Below the pieces are notes generated by a model, which searched no databases, had not been told where the DNA came from, and saw only the letters and a program-made list of their open reading frames with translations. Of a stretch of DNA of 64,000 bases, positions 25,809-33,506 are shown piece by piece. Each line of letters opens with the position of its first letter. The stretch's first letter is position 1. The stretch is from Rhizobium sp. CB3090 (GTDB taxonomy: Bacteria; Pseudomonadota; Alphaproteobacteria; Rhizobiales; Rhizobiaceae). The position numbers and the translations under genes were made by a program. The stretch is from NCBI RefSeq assembly GCF_029714285.1, contig NZ_CP121662.1, positions 1,798,001-1,862,000 on the forward strand, given 5' to 3'.

Positions 25809-25918
25809 TCCGCTCTCGACTGCGATTGTTGATGTTGGACAATGCTCTGCATTGCCCAAGCAACCGGTTTCGCGAGGCATAGCTGCCAGGCCACGCGACG
25901 CGGCTAAAATGCAAGCGC

Positions 25919-27847
25919 TCACCGGCTGCTGCCACGGGAGCTGCGCGCAGACTTCGCGTTGAAGATCTGGAGCACCTGTTTCCGTTCCAGAGCAATCTGC
26001 TTGTCGACAACGAGAAGCCTCGCGAACTTCCTAATTTCTTCATCGACCATCAGCACCACGTCTCTGGCTGCTTGGTACTCTTTTCGCAGGATCAGACTCA
26101 CGTCGCCGGCGATCTCGGGAGATGGTCTAAAGGATTCGTTGACCGCTTGCGATGGCGCATCGAATCGCAGCGAGCTGCCAAGTCCATATGACACTGCCAT
26201 CGCAGTCGCGATTTTCGTTGCCTGTTCCAGGTCACTGCCTATGACACCGCCAGCTCCGATCGATCGCTCTCCAAACACCACTTCTTCCGCGGCCATGCCT
26301 GCCAGAAGCGTCCGAATCTTCGCCGTCAGAAAGTGCTCTCCCGGAAGAATTCGTTCATCGGTGCTGTAGTGGGTTCTCCCCAGATCGTCGACCTGGCCCA
26401 TTACGGCCGTCGTTTCGAGCTCGATCGTCGCCGACTCGATGAATCCAGTATGGACAGCGACCATCGCGTGACCAACCTCGTGGACTGCTATGCGATAAGC
26501 GACGTCTTCCGGAATGGGAATTCTCTCCGGAAGCTCTGCGGCCAAGTCTTCCAGCGCGACCTCGGACTGGCGCATCCTTGCACGGCTCCGTGCCCGCTTG
26601 GCCAGGGATTCAAGGTCCGCTGCCGTGGCACGTTTGAAATGATCCGTCACCGTCCGCATGTCTTCAGGTCGAATCCTTCCGCCAAGGTGAAAAGAGGCGA
26701 TCTCCGCTCTCTCCTGCGCGGTCGGAGGATCGAGAACAATATGTGTCTCAAACCGACCGGATCGTCTGAGTGCTGGATCTATTCGATCGGGATAGTTTGT
26801 TGCGCCCAGGAGGATCACGCCCTCCAATCGGCCAACGCCATCGGTCAACTCGAGGAGAGCGTTTACAACGGTTGTTTCGTAATACCGGTGCGCGTTACCG
26901 ATGCGCCTGCGATCGCCGATCGAATCCAACTCGTCGATCAGAAGGACCGCGCCTTTGGCCGCCTTCGCCTCCGCGAAGGAGGCCTCCATCGCTTTCAGCG
27001 TGTCGCCCAAATAACCCTGTTTTGATCGCTGCCAGTCTCCCACTGATGTCGCCACAAGCTTGAAACCAAGCGTTCTTGCCAAGGCCTGGGCGAAATAGGT
27101 CTTGCCCACCCCCGGCGGACCGGAAAGGAGTGCAGCGGATTCGACGTGAGACCACGGAACGACGTGCGCCCTCCAATCCTTTACGCCGTGACGGATCCTG
27201 GCGACCCAGTCGCGCGCGCCGGCAAAGCCCGGAAGTTCGTCCAGCGTCGGTCCCAGAATGGATTCGGCCGCCTCGGATCTTCGGAGGACGCCGGCTATCC
27301 TCATGAGATCAGCTTCATCCAGAGACCGACGACCAACCGCCATTTCGATGACCTCCATGGACTGTGTCGCAACCTCAGCCGCCAGAGCCTCCGAAATCGG
27401 TCTCAGTCCGCCTAACCGGCGCGCCGCCATGATTTGGCGAGCGCTCGGTTTATGGAGTTCGACAACACGATCGGCCACGATCTCGACCAAGGGGTCGACA
27501 CTGGAGGGATCCGAAGCGAGATAGATCATCTGACCAATGGGGCGCAAAGCCCTTCGATTGAGGGTCTTTGTCAACTCTGATTTTTTCATGTTGTCGAGGA
27601 GATGCACCCTCTTTTGCAGATCCTCGTACACGAAACGTTTATGCCGCCCCCGAAGCAGGACTTCTGCCGCGTGTTCGTAACTGCTCGTCTTCGCGCCCTT
27701 TGGCAAAATGCACACGACGGTGTTGTGTTGGTCCGTATGGATCTCGGGCGTGTGCCGGAGTGCTGAGCGAAAGCCAGCGTATGCGAGGAATACGATAGGG
27801 GATCGGGCAAGGTCAGCAAATGCCCTTTTTTCCAATCGCGTCCGCAT
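25919..27847 (-). CDS. Soluble FtsH-like AAA/M41 metalloprotease
   Basis: A 642-aa ATP-dependent protease. The AAA module has Walker A SGPPGVGKT (about 242-250), Walker B VLLIDELDSIG (about 301-311) and the sensor/arginine region LLGATNYPDRIDPALRRSGRFE. The M41 peptidase has the zinc motif HEVGH (456-460) and the third ligand region GSDLEQAT (Asp539), so both activities look intact. Unlike FtsH, the first 220 residues contain no transmembrane pair; they are a distinct helical domain, so this should be a cytosolic protease with its own recognition domain. The ATG at 27,847 overlaps the stop of the upstream small gene (TAATG), indicating coupled translation. An in-frame start at 27,889 is less likely. 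Confidence 0.92.
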   Translation of the reverse strand: MRTRLEKRAFADLARSPIVFLAYAGFRSALRHTPEIHTDQHNTVVCILPKGAKTSSYEHAAEVLLRGRHKRFVYEDLQKRVHLLDNMKKSELTKTLNRRALRPIGQMIYLASDPSSVDPLVEIVADRVVELHKPSARQIMAARRLGGLRPISEALAAEVATQSMEVIEMAVGRRSLDEADLMRIAGVLRRSEAAESILGPTLDELPGFAGARDWVARIRHGVKDWRAHVVPWSHVESAALLSGPPGVGKTYFAQALARTLGFKLVATSVGDWQRSKQGYLGDTLKAMEASFAEAKAAKGAVLLIDELDSIGDRRRIGNAHRYYETTVVNALLELTDGVGRLEGVILLGATNYPDRIDPALRRSGRFETHIVLDPPTAQERAEIASFHLGGRIRPEDMRTVTDHFKRATAADLESLAKRARSRARMRQSEVALEDLAAELPERIPIPEDVAYRIAVHEVGHAMVAVHTGFIESATIELETTAVMGQVDDLGRTHYSTDERILPGEHFLTAKIRTLLAGMAAEEVVFGERSIGAGGVIGSDLEQATKIATAMAVSYGLGSSLRFDAPSQAVNESFRPSPEIAGDVSLILRKEYQAARDVVLMVDEEIRKFARLLVVDKQIALERKQVLQIFNAKSARSSRGSSR

Positions 27848-28155
27848 TACCAGTTCCCCAGGTCGACAGTTCCGCCAAGCCGATACCAACGGCTTAGCGT
27901 GCGGGCATACAGCGTTCGTTCGCCGAAGACGCTGAAAAGTGCCGACGTCACAATGCGGCGGTTGTCGGGAATCAGCGGATGGCCTTCGACAAGCCCTTCA
28001 AGGCATGCAACTGGCCGCTGGCCGACGGTGACCTCGTGAAGGACTGGAAGGTCTCGCAAGGATTCAGGGTCGAACTCCCCACGCCTAATGGCTGATAAGT
28101 CGGCAACGACTGCGCTGAGGTTATCGAGTGCGGAATCAGGGATTCGATGTCGCAT
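27847..28155 (-). CDS. Small protein coupled to the M41 protease (102 aa)
   Basis: Soluble 102-aa protein, basic at the N-terminus, with segments LDNLSAVVADLSAIRRGEFD and YARTLSRWYRLG. The spacing of the latter (LGGTVDLGNW) is reminiscent of small rhizobial DUF proteins, but I cannot name the family with certainty. A ggagaag Shine-Dalgarno lies about 8 bases before the ATG. It shares a one-base stop/start overlap with the protease gene, so the two are co-produced. An adaptor, substrate or inhibitor role is an inference from this coupling. Confidence 0.75.
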   Translation of the reverse strand: MRHRIPDSALDNLSAVVADLSAIRRGEFDPESLRDLPVLHEVTVGQRPVACLEGLVEGHPLIPDNRRIVTSALFSVFGERTLYARTLSRWYRLGGTVDLGNW

Positions 28156-28294
28156 TTTGATGCTTCTCCATCTGAGCCGATTCGGGTGGATGGACGCAGA
28201 AAGGATTCACCTCACCGGCGAAGTTTCTCTAAAGCGATCCTTACTTTCTGACTTCCGATACATACTTGCTGATTCGCGATCTTATTGTCAACAC

Positions 28295-28314
28295 TTTCGA
28301 TTCCTGAAATCGAT
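28295..28314. promoter_or_regulatory. Possible operator in the divergent promoter region
   Basis: cgatt-cctga-aatcg is an inverted repeat with 5-base arms lying just before the regulator ATG at 28,320, within the 164-base region shared with the divergent protease operon. It would suit autoregulation by the HTH protein. The arms are short, so chance is possible. Confidence 0.3.
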
Positions 28315-28319
28315 AACGC

Positions 28320-28838
28320 ATGAGAACTCTGCGGCGGATGCTCCACGCGGCACGGGAGGCGGTCGGCCGGAGCCAGAAACAGGTCGCCGATGAAACCGGT
28401 ATTTCCACACGCACCATCAACAAGGTGGAGCGTGGTGTCGATCCTGTGCGGTTCAACAACATTGTGGCGCTGCGCAATTATTACGAAACGCTGGGAGTAA
28501 GAGCCCTCGAGGCGGACGCACCGAAGTCTTGGGCGCTGGTGTTCGACGATTCAATCGCGCCCGCCCCCGATCCATTGCGCGCTAGAGAACGAGCCTTCGA
28601 CGCGGCGCCAGGGCCTTTGCTGTGCGCCGCGCGCGTAATGCTAGATCTCAGCCAATCCGACATGGGCAAACAGATCGGATCCTCGCACACGACGATACGA
28701 CGGCTCGAGCGCGCTGACGGGACGACTGCGCCCGAGCTAGCCTACAAGCTCCAGGCTTACCTTGAGATGCGGGGCTTCCAGTTCGTGAAGCCACACAAGG
28801 GAGTTGGCTGGATCCTGCACGTCCCAGCTTTCAGTTAA
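28320..28838 (+). CDS. Double XRE-type helix-turn-helix regulator (172 aa)
   Basis: Two Cro/C1-type HTH domains in one chain: residues about 5-45 (EAVGRSQKQVADETGISTRT, INKVERG) and about 98-145 (LDLSQSDMGKQIGSSHTTIR, RLERADG). No peptidase or sensor domain follows. The tail (QFVKPHKGVGWILHVP) resembles the C-terminus of other XRE-type rhizobial regulators. It is transcribed away from the small-protein/M41-protease operon across a 164-base gap, so it is the likely local repressor or activator. No good Shine-Dalgarno precedes the ATG; the message may be leaderless. Confidence 0.85.
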   Translation: MRTLRRMLHAAREAVGRSQKQVADETGISTRTINKVERGVDPVRFNNIVALRNYYETLGVRALEADAPKSWALVFDDSIAPAPDPLRARERAFDAAPGPLLCAARVMLDLSQSDMGKQIGSSHTTIRRLERADGTTAPELAYKLQAYLEMRGFQFVKPHKGVGWILHVPAFS

Positions 28839-29340
28839 GACCTCTTGTCGTGAGCTTCTATCAACGACTCCAGCGTTCGTCCTGCTTATGGTCGAAGTCG
28901 CGAACAGTTCGCTGGAGAGACCGTCACCGCTGTCGTGCCACTAACTTTCTGTTTCTCCTGCTCGGGCGGAACGATATCGATTCCAAAGCCGCAATTGATG
29001 TCTGCGAAAATCACGAAGCTTAGGTTTTACAGTTCTAAATCGTTGATCCTGACAAGCGTGCAGCTAAACGACTGATAAGTTTATGGTCGATCTATTTCGC
29101 TTTCGTCGAATCTATTTCGCTTCACCCGAATCTGGGGCGCTTTAGACCAGGGTTTGGGGCGCTTTAAAGCGAGTTCGTCATGATTTCCGCCCTGGAGCGG
29201 AAGCCTCCAAGCGTGCGATCGTTCAAGAATGCTAATGGCAACTATAAGATCTATTCGTTTGATTGATGGACGAACCCGCCCCATATTAGCCCATAAAGGT
29301 CGCGACCTTTCGGGCATCTGAGAACCGAAGGAACCTTGAA
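28839..29340. other. Gene-free interval with short direct repeats
   Basis: About 500 bases. Near 29,091-29,172 the sequence tctatttcgctt occurs twice and ggggcgcttta twice in tandem. This arrangement resembles the multiple terminal repeats of IS21-type elements. No transposase remains. The promoter of the DUF1127 gene should lie at the right end. Confidence 0.4.
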
Positions 29341-29547
29341 ATGACGACGATTACCTATAGACAGTCCGGCAGGATGCGGAGCCCGCTTCCGTCGACCGGT
29401 ACTTTTGTGCAGCTGATCACGCGGATTGCCGATCGCTGGCAGCGGTGGCGCTCCGAGCGCGAACTCGAGTCCCTTTCCGACGACATGCGCAAGGACCTCG
29501 GCTGGCCGGCCATCGACGAAGCCAAGAATTCCAGGGCCTGGCGATGA
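29341..29547 (+). CDS. DUF1127 family protein
   Basis: A 68-aa basic protein. Residues about 25-65 carry the DUF1127 pattern (RIADRWQRWRSERELESL, then SDDMRKDLGW). Members are abundant in alphaproteobacteria, and some small ones have been linked to RNA turnover and phosphate or C1 metabolism; the specific role here is unknown. It is monocistronic and followed by a clear terminator, and it marks the return to ordinary chromosomal gene content. Confidence 0.9.
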   Translation: MTTITYRQSGRMRSPLPSTGTFVQLITRIADRWQRWRSERELESLSDDMRKDLGWPAIDEAKNSRAWR

Positions 29548-29569
29548 TCGTAATATACTATGAATTCTG

Positions 29570-29603
29570 AAGGCGACGCTCAACCACACCGGGCGTCGCC
29601 TTT
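29570..29603 (+). terminator. Rho-independent terminator of the DUF1127 gene
   Basis: aaggcgacgc and gcgtcgccttt pair across an 11-base loop about 22 bases after the stop, ending in three T. Confidence 0.8.
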
Positions 29604-29848
29604 CGAACATTTATGCACCTGAGCGCGTATTTGGTTTTATTTTGACTATTGCTGACACATATATTTGGTTGCTTCACGACATTGCTTACCCGCTTCGCCT
29701 GCTTTCTTTGTCGCGGTAATTTTAGTGGGTTTGCACAAATATCTCTTTGCGGCCGCTATTTTCCATGCCAATGTCGCTATTGGACCATCGAGCCGACGCA
29801 TTTGACGCAAGGAATACAGGATGGTCCTGGAGGATGGATTTTCCTGAT

Positions 29849-30868
29849 ATGAGCAAGACACCGATTAAGACGCGTTCCCTGGTTTTCTTCCTCGTTCCCC
29901 ATTTTACCATGCTGCCGTTTTCCGCTGCGATTGAGACGCTGCGGATTGCGAACCGCATGCTGGGTTATCCCGCCTATACGTGGCGACTTGCCTCGACTGA
30001 CGGCCAGAAGGTTTACTCCTCCAGCGGCATCGGCCTCGAAGTCAATACGTCGCTTGCCGACGAACGCCGTAATCTCGGCGGCGAGAACCGGCCGAACATG
30101 GTGCTCGTCTGTTCAGGCATCTACGTCGAGGAGTTCCAGAACAAGTCGGTCAATGCCTGGCTGCGCGAGACCTATAATCGTGGCGTCGCCGTCGGCAGCC
30201 TCTGCACAGGCGCGCATGTGCTGGCGCAGGCAGGCCTTCTGAACGGCAAGCGCTGCGCCATTCACTGGGAAAATCTCCCTGGCTTTGCCGAAAACTTCCC
30301 CCAGGCTGAAGTCTATGCCGATCTCTACGAAGTAGACAGCAATCTTTATACCTGCGCCGGCGGCACCGCTTCGCTCGATATGATGCTCAACCTGATTGGC
30401 CAGGATTTCGGCGAAAACCTTGTCAACCGCGTTTGCGAGCAGCAGCTCACCGACCGCGTCCGCAGCCCGCATGACCGCCAGCGCCTGCCGCTGCGCGCGC
30501 GCCTCGGCGTTCAGAACGCCAAGGTGCTGTCGATCATCGAATTGATGGAAAGCAATCTCGCCGAGCCGCTGTCGCTGCTGGAGATCGCCGACGATGCCGG
30601 CCTCTCGCGCCGTCAGATCGAGCGCCTCTTCCGCCAGGAAATGGGCCGCTCGCCTGCGCGCTACTATCTCGAGATCCGCCTCGACCGCGCGCGTCACCTG
30701 CTGGTGCAGTCCTCGATGCCGGTCGTGGAGGTGGCGGTTGCCTGCGGATTCGTTTCCGCATCGCACTTCTCCAAGTGTTATCGCGAACTGTACAACCGCT
30801 CGCCACAGCAGGAGCGCGCCGAGCGCAAGCTCACCATGTCGAGCAACCGCAGCGGCGTCGTCGTCTGA
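29849..30868 (+). CDS. GlxA-family transcriptional regulator (DJ-1/PfpI + AraC)
   Basis: An N-terminal class I glutamine amidotransferase-like domain (residues about 8-185, with the nucleophile-elbow motif GSLCTGAHVLAQAG) is joined to a C-terminal AraC/XylS domain with two HTHs (LLEIADDAGLSRRQIERLFR; VVEVAVACGFVSASHFSKCY). Relatives regulate choline, carnitine, arginine or glycine-betaine catabolism in proteobacteria; the ligand here cannot be told. The start is taken at MSKTPIKTRS (29,849); in-frame ATGs at 29,834 and 29,747 are alternatives and the Shine-Dalgarno (ggagg, 29,829) does not decide. It converges on the next gene with 19 bases between them. Confidence 0.88.
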   Translation: MSKTPIKTRSLVFFLVPHFTMLPFSAAIETLRIANRMLGYPAYTWRLASTDGQKVYSSSGIGLEVNTSLADERRNLGGENRPNMVLVCSGIYVEEFQNKSVNAWLRETYNRGVAVGSLCTGAHVLAQAGLLNGKRCAIHWENLPGFAENFPQAEVYADLYEVDSNLYTCAGGTASLDMMLNLIGQDFGENLVNRVCEQQLTDRVRSPHDRQRLPLRARLGVQNAKVLSIIELMESNLAEPLSLLEIADDAGLSRRQIERLFRQEMGRSPARYYLEIRLDRARHLLVQSSMPVVEVAVACGFVSASHFSKCYRELYNRSPQQERAERKLTMSSNRSGVVV

Positions 30869-30887
30869 GGCTGACCGATGGAGGCGG

Positions 30888-32219
30888 CTATTCCGCCGCT
30901 TCCTCCGTCATCTTGGCATCGGAATAGACCTGATTGCGGCCCTTGTGCTTGGCCATGTAAAGAAACTGGTCGGCGGCATTGAGATAGTTTTCGAATGCCT
31001 CGCGGCCGGCAATTTCGGCAACACCGATCGACACCGTCACCGAGAGCTCCTCGTCGTCCGCATTCACCTTCAAATTAGAGAGATTGACGCGCACCTCGTC
31101 GCAAAGCGTCGTTGCTGCGCGTGAATCCATCTCGGTGAACAGAATCGCGAACTCCTCGCCGCCAAGACGGGAGAGCAGGTTCTCACTGCCTTCGAACAGC
31201 AAATGAAGCCGGCCGGCAACGGCCTTCAACACCTGATCGCCGATTTCATGGCCATAGGTGTCGTTCAGATGTTTGAAATGATCGATGTCGAGGATCGCGA
31301 CCGAGATCGGCCGCTGATGACGCAGGCACTCGCTGACGATCCTCGGGCCGTGATCGTAGAAATAACGTCTATTATAGAGCCCTGTCAGATAGTCGCTCGC
31401 GGCGGCGGCGCGTAGTTGCTTGAGCTGCATCAGGGTTTCGACATTGTGCGCAATGCGGCATTGCAGCTCTTCGGCGACGAATGGACGATAGATGAAATCG
31501 CTTGCACCCGCCTTGAGGAACATCGCCGACAGCAGACGGTCGTTCGAAGAGGAGATGCCGATGACCCGCATCCGATCCGAGCCATAGCGATGGCGAATAC
31601 GCCGGGTCAGCTCATAGCCATCCATGTCCGGCATATGATGATCGGTCACCACCACTTCGATATCACCATAATCGTCAAGTGCTGCCAATGCTTCGACGCC
31701 GGTGCCCGCTTCGGCCACCTTGAACTGCTGCGCCTCCAGGAGCTCCACCAGCGCGCGTCGCGCCGATGAGAGATCATCCACCACTAGGACCCGCGTGCCG
31801 CGGTTGGAGATGGCGCGCCGTACGGTGGAAACGAGATTGTCGAGGGCGAATTCATTGTCCTTCAGAACATAATCGACAGTGCTGCGCTCCATGATGCGGT
31901 TGCGCGTGTCCATGTCGAAGGACGCGGTGAAAACGACGGTGGGAATACGCTGAGCGATGGTAACATCCAATGCCTCGCCATGCGGTGCATCCGGCAGATT
32001 GAGGTCGACCACGGCCATGGTGAAGCCGTGTCCATCCACCGCCAGCGCTTCATTCAGCGTTTTCAGTGAGGCGCAATGGGTAACATTGAGCCCGAGTTCG
32101 GTTTGGAACCGATGCGAAAGGACGGAAGAGAACATACGCGAATCTTCAACCAGAAGTATATTCTGGTTGCCACGGCGAAGGCTACGGCCATCGCTGAGGA
32201 AATCCACGCGGAACACCAT
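30888..32219 (-). CDS. PleD-like diguanylate cyclase (REC-REC-GGDEF)
   Basis: A 443-aa protein with two receiver domains, with phospho-acceptors Asp72 (VVDLNLP) and Asp193 (VVTDHHMPDMDG), followed by a GGDEF domain with an intact GGEEF active loop (353-357) and the usual DIDHFKHLND metal site. No RxxD inhibitory motif precedes GGEEF (the residues are ENLLSRL), so c-di-GMP feedback inhibition through the usual I-site is not expected. This is the layout of PleD, but whether it is the PleD ortholog needs synteny. It is co-oriented with a double-receiver paralog 200 bases upstream. Confidence 0.92.
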   Translation of the reverse strand: MVFRVDFLSDGRSLRRGNQNILLVEDSRMFSSVLSHRFQTELGLNVTHCASLKTLNEALAVDGHGFTMAVVDLNLPDAPHGEALDVTIAQRIPTVVFTASFDMDTRNRIMERSTVDYVLKDNEFALDNLVSTVRRAISNRGTRVLVVDDLSSARRALVELLEAQQFKVAEAGTGVEALAALDDYGDIEVVVTDHHMPDMDGYELTRRIRHRYGSDRMRVIGISSSNDRLLSAMFLKAGASDFIYRPFVAEELQCRIAHNVETLMQLKQLRAAAASDYLTGLYNRRYFYDHGPRIVSECLRHQRPISVAILDIDHFKHLNDTYGHEIGDQVLKAVAGRLHLLFEGSENLLSRLGGEEFAILFTEMDSRAATTLCDEVRVNLSNLKVNADDEELSVTVSIGVAEIAGREAFENYLNAADQFLYMAKHKGRNQVYSDAKMTEEAAE

Positions 32220-32420
32220 TTGCCTTTACGTCCTCCCAGACTACCCGGCATGCGCTGATCACAGTTACCTATACCGAGCGAAACAACGTCGCCCTTCAAC
32301 TCCATCGTGAACAGGATTCGTGAAGAAAGTGGAACCAGAGATTGCAGAAATCTTGCACAAAAGATGAATTATCCTCATATTTTGTTTTTCTGAAACTCGA
32401 TCCTTTCTTCTTCCGGCATG

Positions 32421-33251
32421 TCATGCACTCAATCTTTCCTGCCGCATCGACTGAATCTGCAGCAACGTGTCGAGGTTCTGGTTCACACGGCAATAGAATT
32501 CTTCGTCGATGAACGGCCGCAGGATGAAATCATTGCCGCCGGCCTTGAGAAAGCGCGCCGACAAGAGCCGGTTGGTAGAGGATGAGACGCCAATGATGCG
32601 CAGCTCATGCGAGCCGATGCTGGCCCGGATGCGGCGCGTCAGTTCGAAGCCGTCGATATCGGGCATGTTGTAGTCGGTGACCATCAGGCCGATGTCGCGA
32701 TTGGCCTTCAGGATCTCCAATGCCTTTGCGCCGTTCTCGGCGACGCTGACGCGGAAATTATAGCGCTTCAGTCGGCTGGACAGCAGCGCGCGCGCCGTGG
32801 CGCTGTCGTCGACGATCAGCACATGATGACGATGATTGGTAAGAAAGCGGCAAATCGACTCGGCCAGCAGATCGACAGCGAAGATATTGTCCTTGAGAAT
32901 ATAGTCGACAACATCCTTCGCGATCAGTGCGTCGCGCATGCCTTCCTGGAACGTGCCGGTGAAGACGATCGTCGGGATGCTGAGATCGACAAGATATTCC
33001 AGCGCCTCGCCCTTTTCCGCCCCCGGCAGATTGATATTGGAGATCGCCAACCGGATCGGCTCCGCCGACTTATCATAGGCAAACTGCAATTCTTCGAAGT
33101 TCCTGCAGATTTCGATATCGATGTCGAAGAGTTCCTTCAGCTTCTTGCTGATCATCGACGTAAAGACATTGGAATCCTCGGCGAGAAGAATACGCGCTCC
33201 AGCAAGCGAGCCGCCGGAATACTGCATTCCCGAAATACCCAAAAATGGCAT
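32421..33251 (-). CDS. Double-receiver response regulator without output domain
   Basis: A 276-aa protein with two receiver domains, aligned almost residue for residue with the first 270 residues of the neighbouring GGDEF protein (shared VDYxLKDN and ISSSxxRLLSAxFLKAG segments). The second receiver keeps Asp193 (MVTDYNMPDIDG). The first has Asn72 where Asp is needed (AISNINLPG), so it cannot be phosphorylated in the normal way. With no output domain it probably acts by protein contact, perhaps with the neighbouring cyclase. It looks like a duplication product that lost GGDEF. Confidence 0.88.
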   Translation of the reverse strand: MPFLGISGMQYSGGSLAGARILLAEDSNVFTSMISKKLKELFDIDIEICRNFEELQFAYDKSAEPIRLAISNINLPGAEKGEALEYLVDLSIPTIVFTGTFQEGMRDALIAKDVVDYILKDNIFAVDLLAESICRFLTNHRHHVLIVDDSATARALLSSRLKRYNFRVSVAENGAKALEILKANRDIGLMVTDYNMPDIDGFELTRRIRASIGSHELRIIGVSSSTNRLLSARFLKAGGNDFILRPFIDEEFYCRVNQNLDTLLQIQSMRQERLSA

Positions 33252-33506
33252 GATTAAACCTGCTAATAGAAATCGTCCCCTTCCGAATTTCTACAGCAAA
33301 GCACTTGAATATTTATTAAGCGACTGGTTTCCCATAAATGAAGAGGCGACCATCGGGCCACCTTCTCATTTATTGTACCGCGAACATTCAGATGTCAGGC
33401 GCGCAACACCGCGTTATCCGGATCAAATAGCCTCTCGCCGACACGATACAGATCGGTGGTCAACCCTGCTCGTCCACTTACTGGCCATGTCCTTGTCGCA
33501 ATTACA
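33252..33506. other. Intergenic region
   Basis: About 255 bases containing the promoter region of the double-receiver gene and the end of the MscS gene. No further gene or obvious hairpin seen. Confidence 0.4.

Noticed and set aside
28320..28838. Double-HTH protein as an antitoxin of a HigBA- or MNT/HEPN-type pair
   Set aside because: No toxin-sized partner with a known toxin motif is adjacent; the linked operon encodes an AAA protease.
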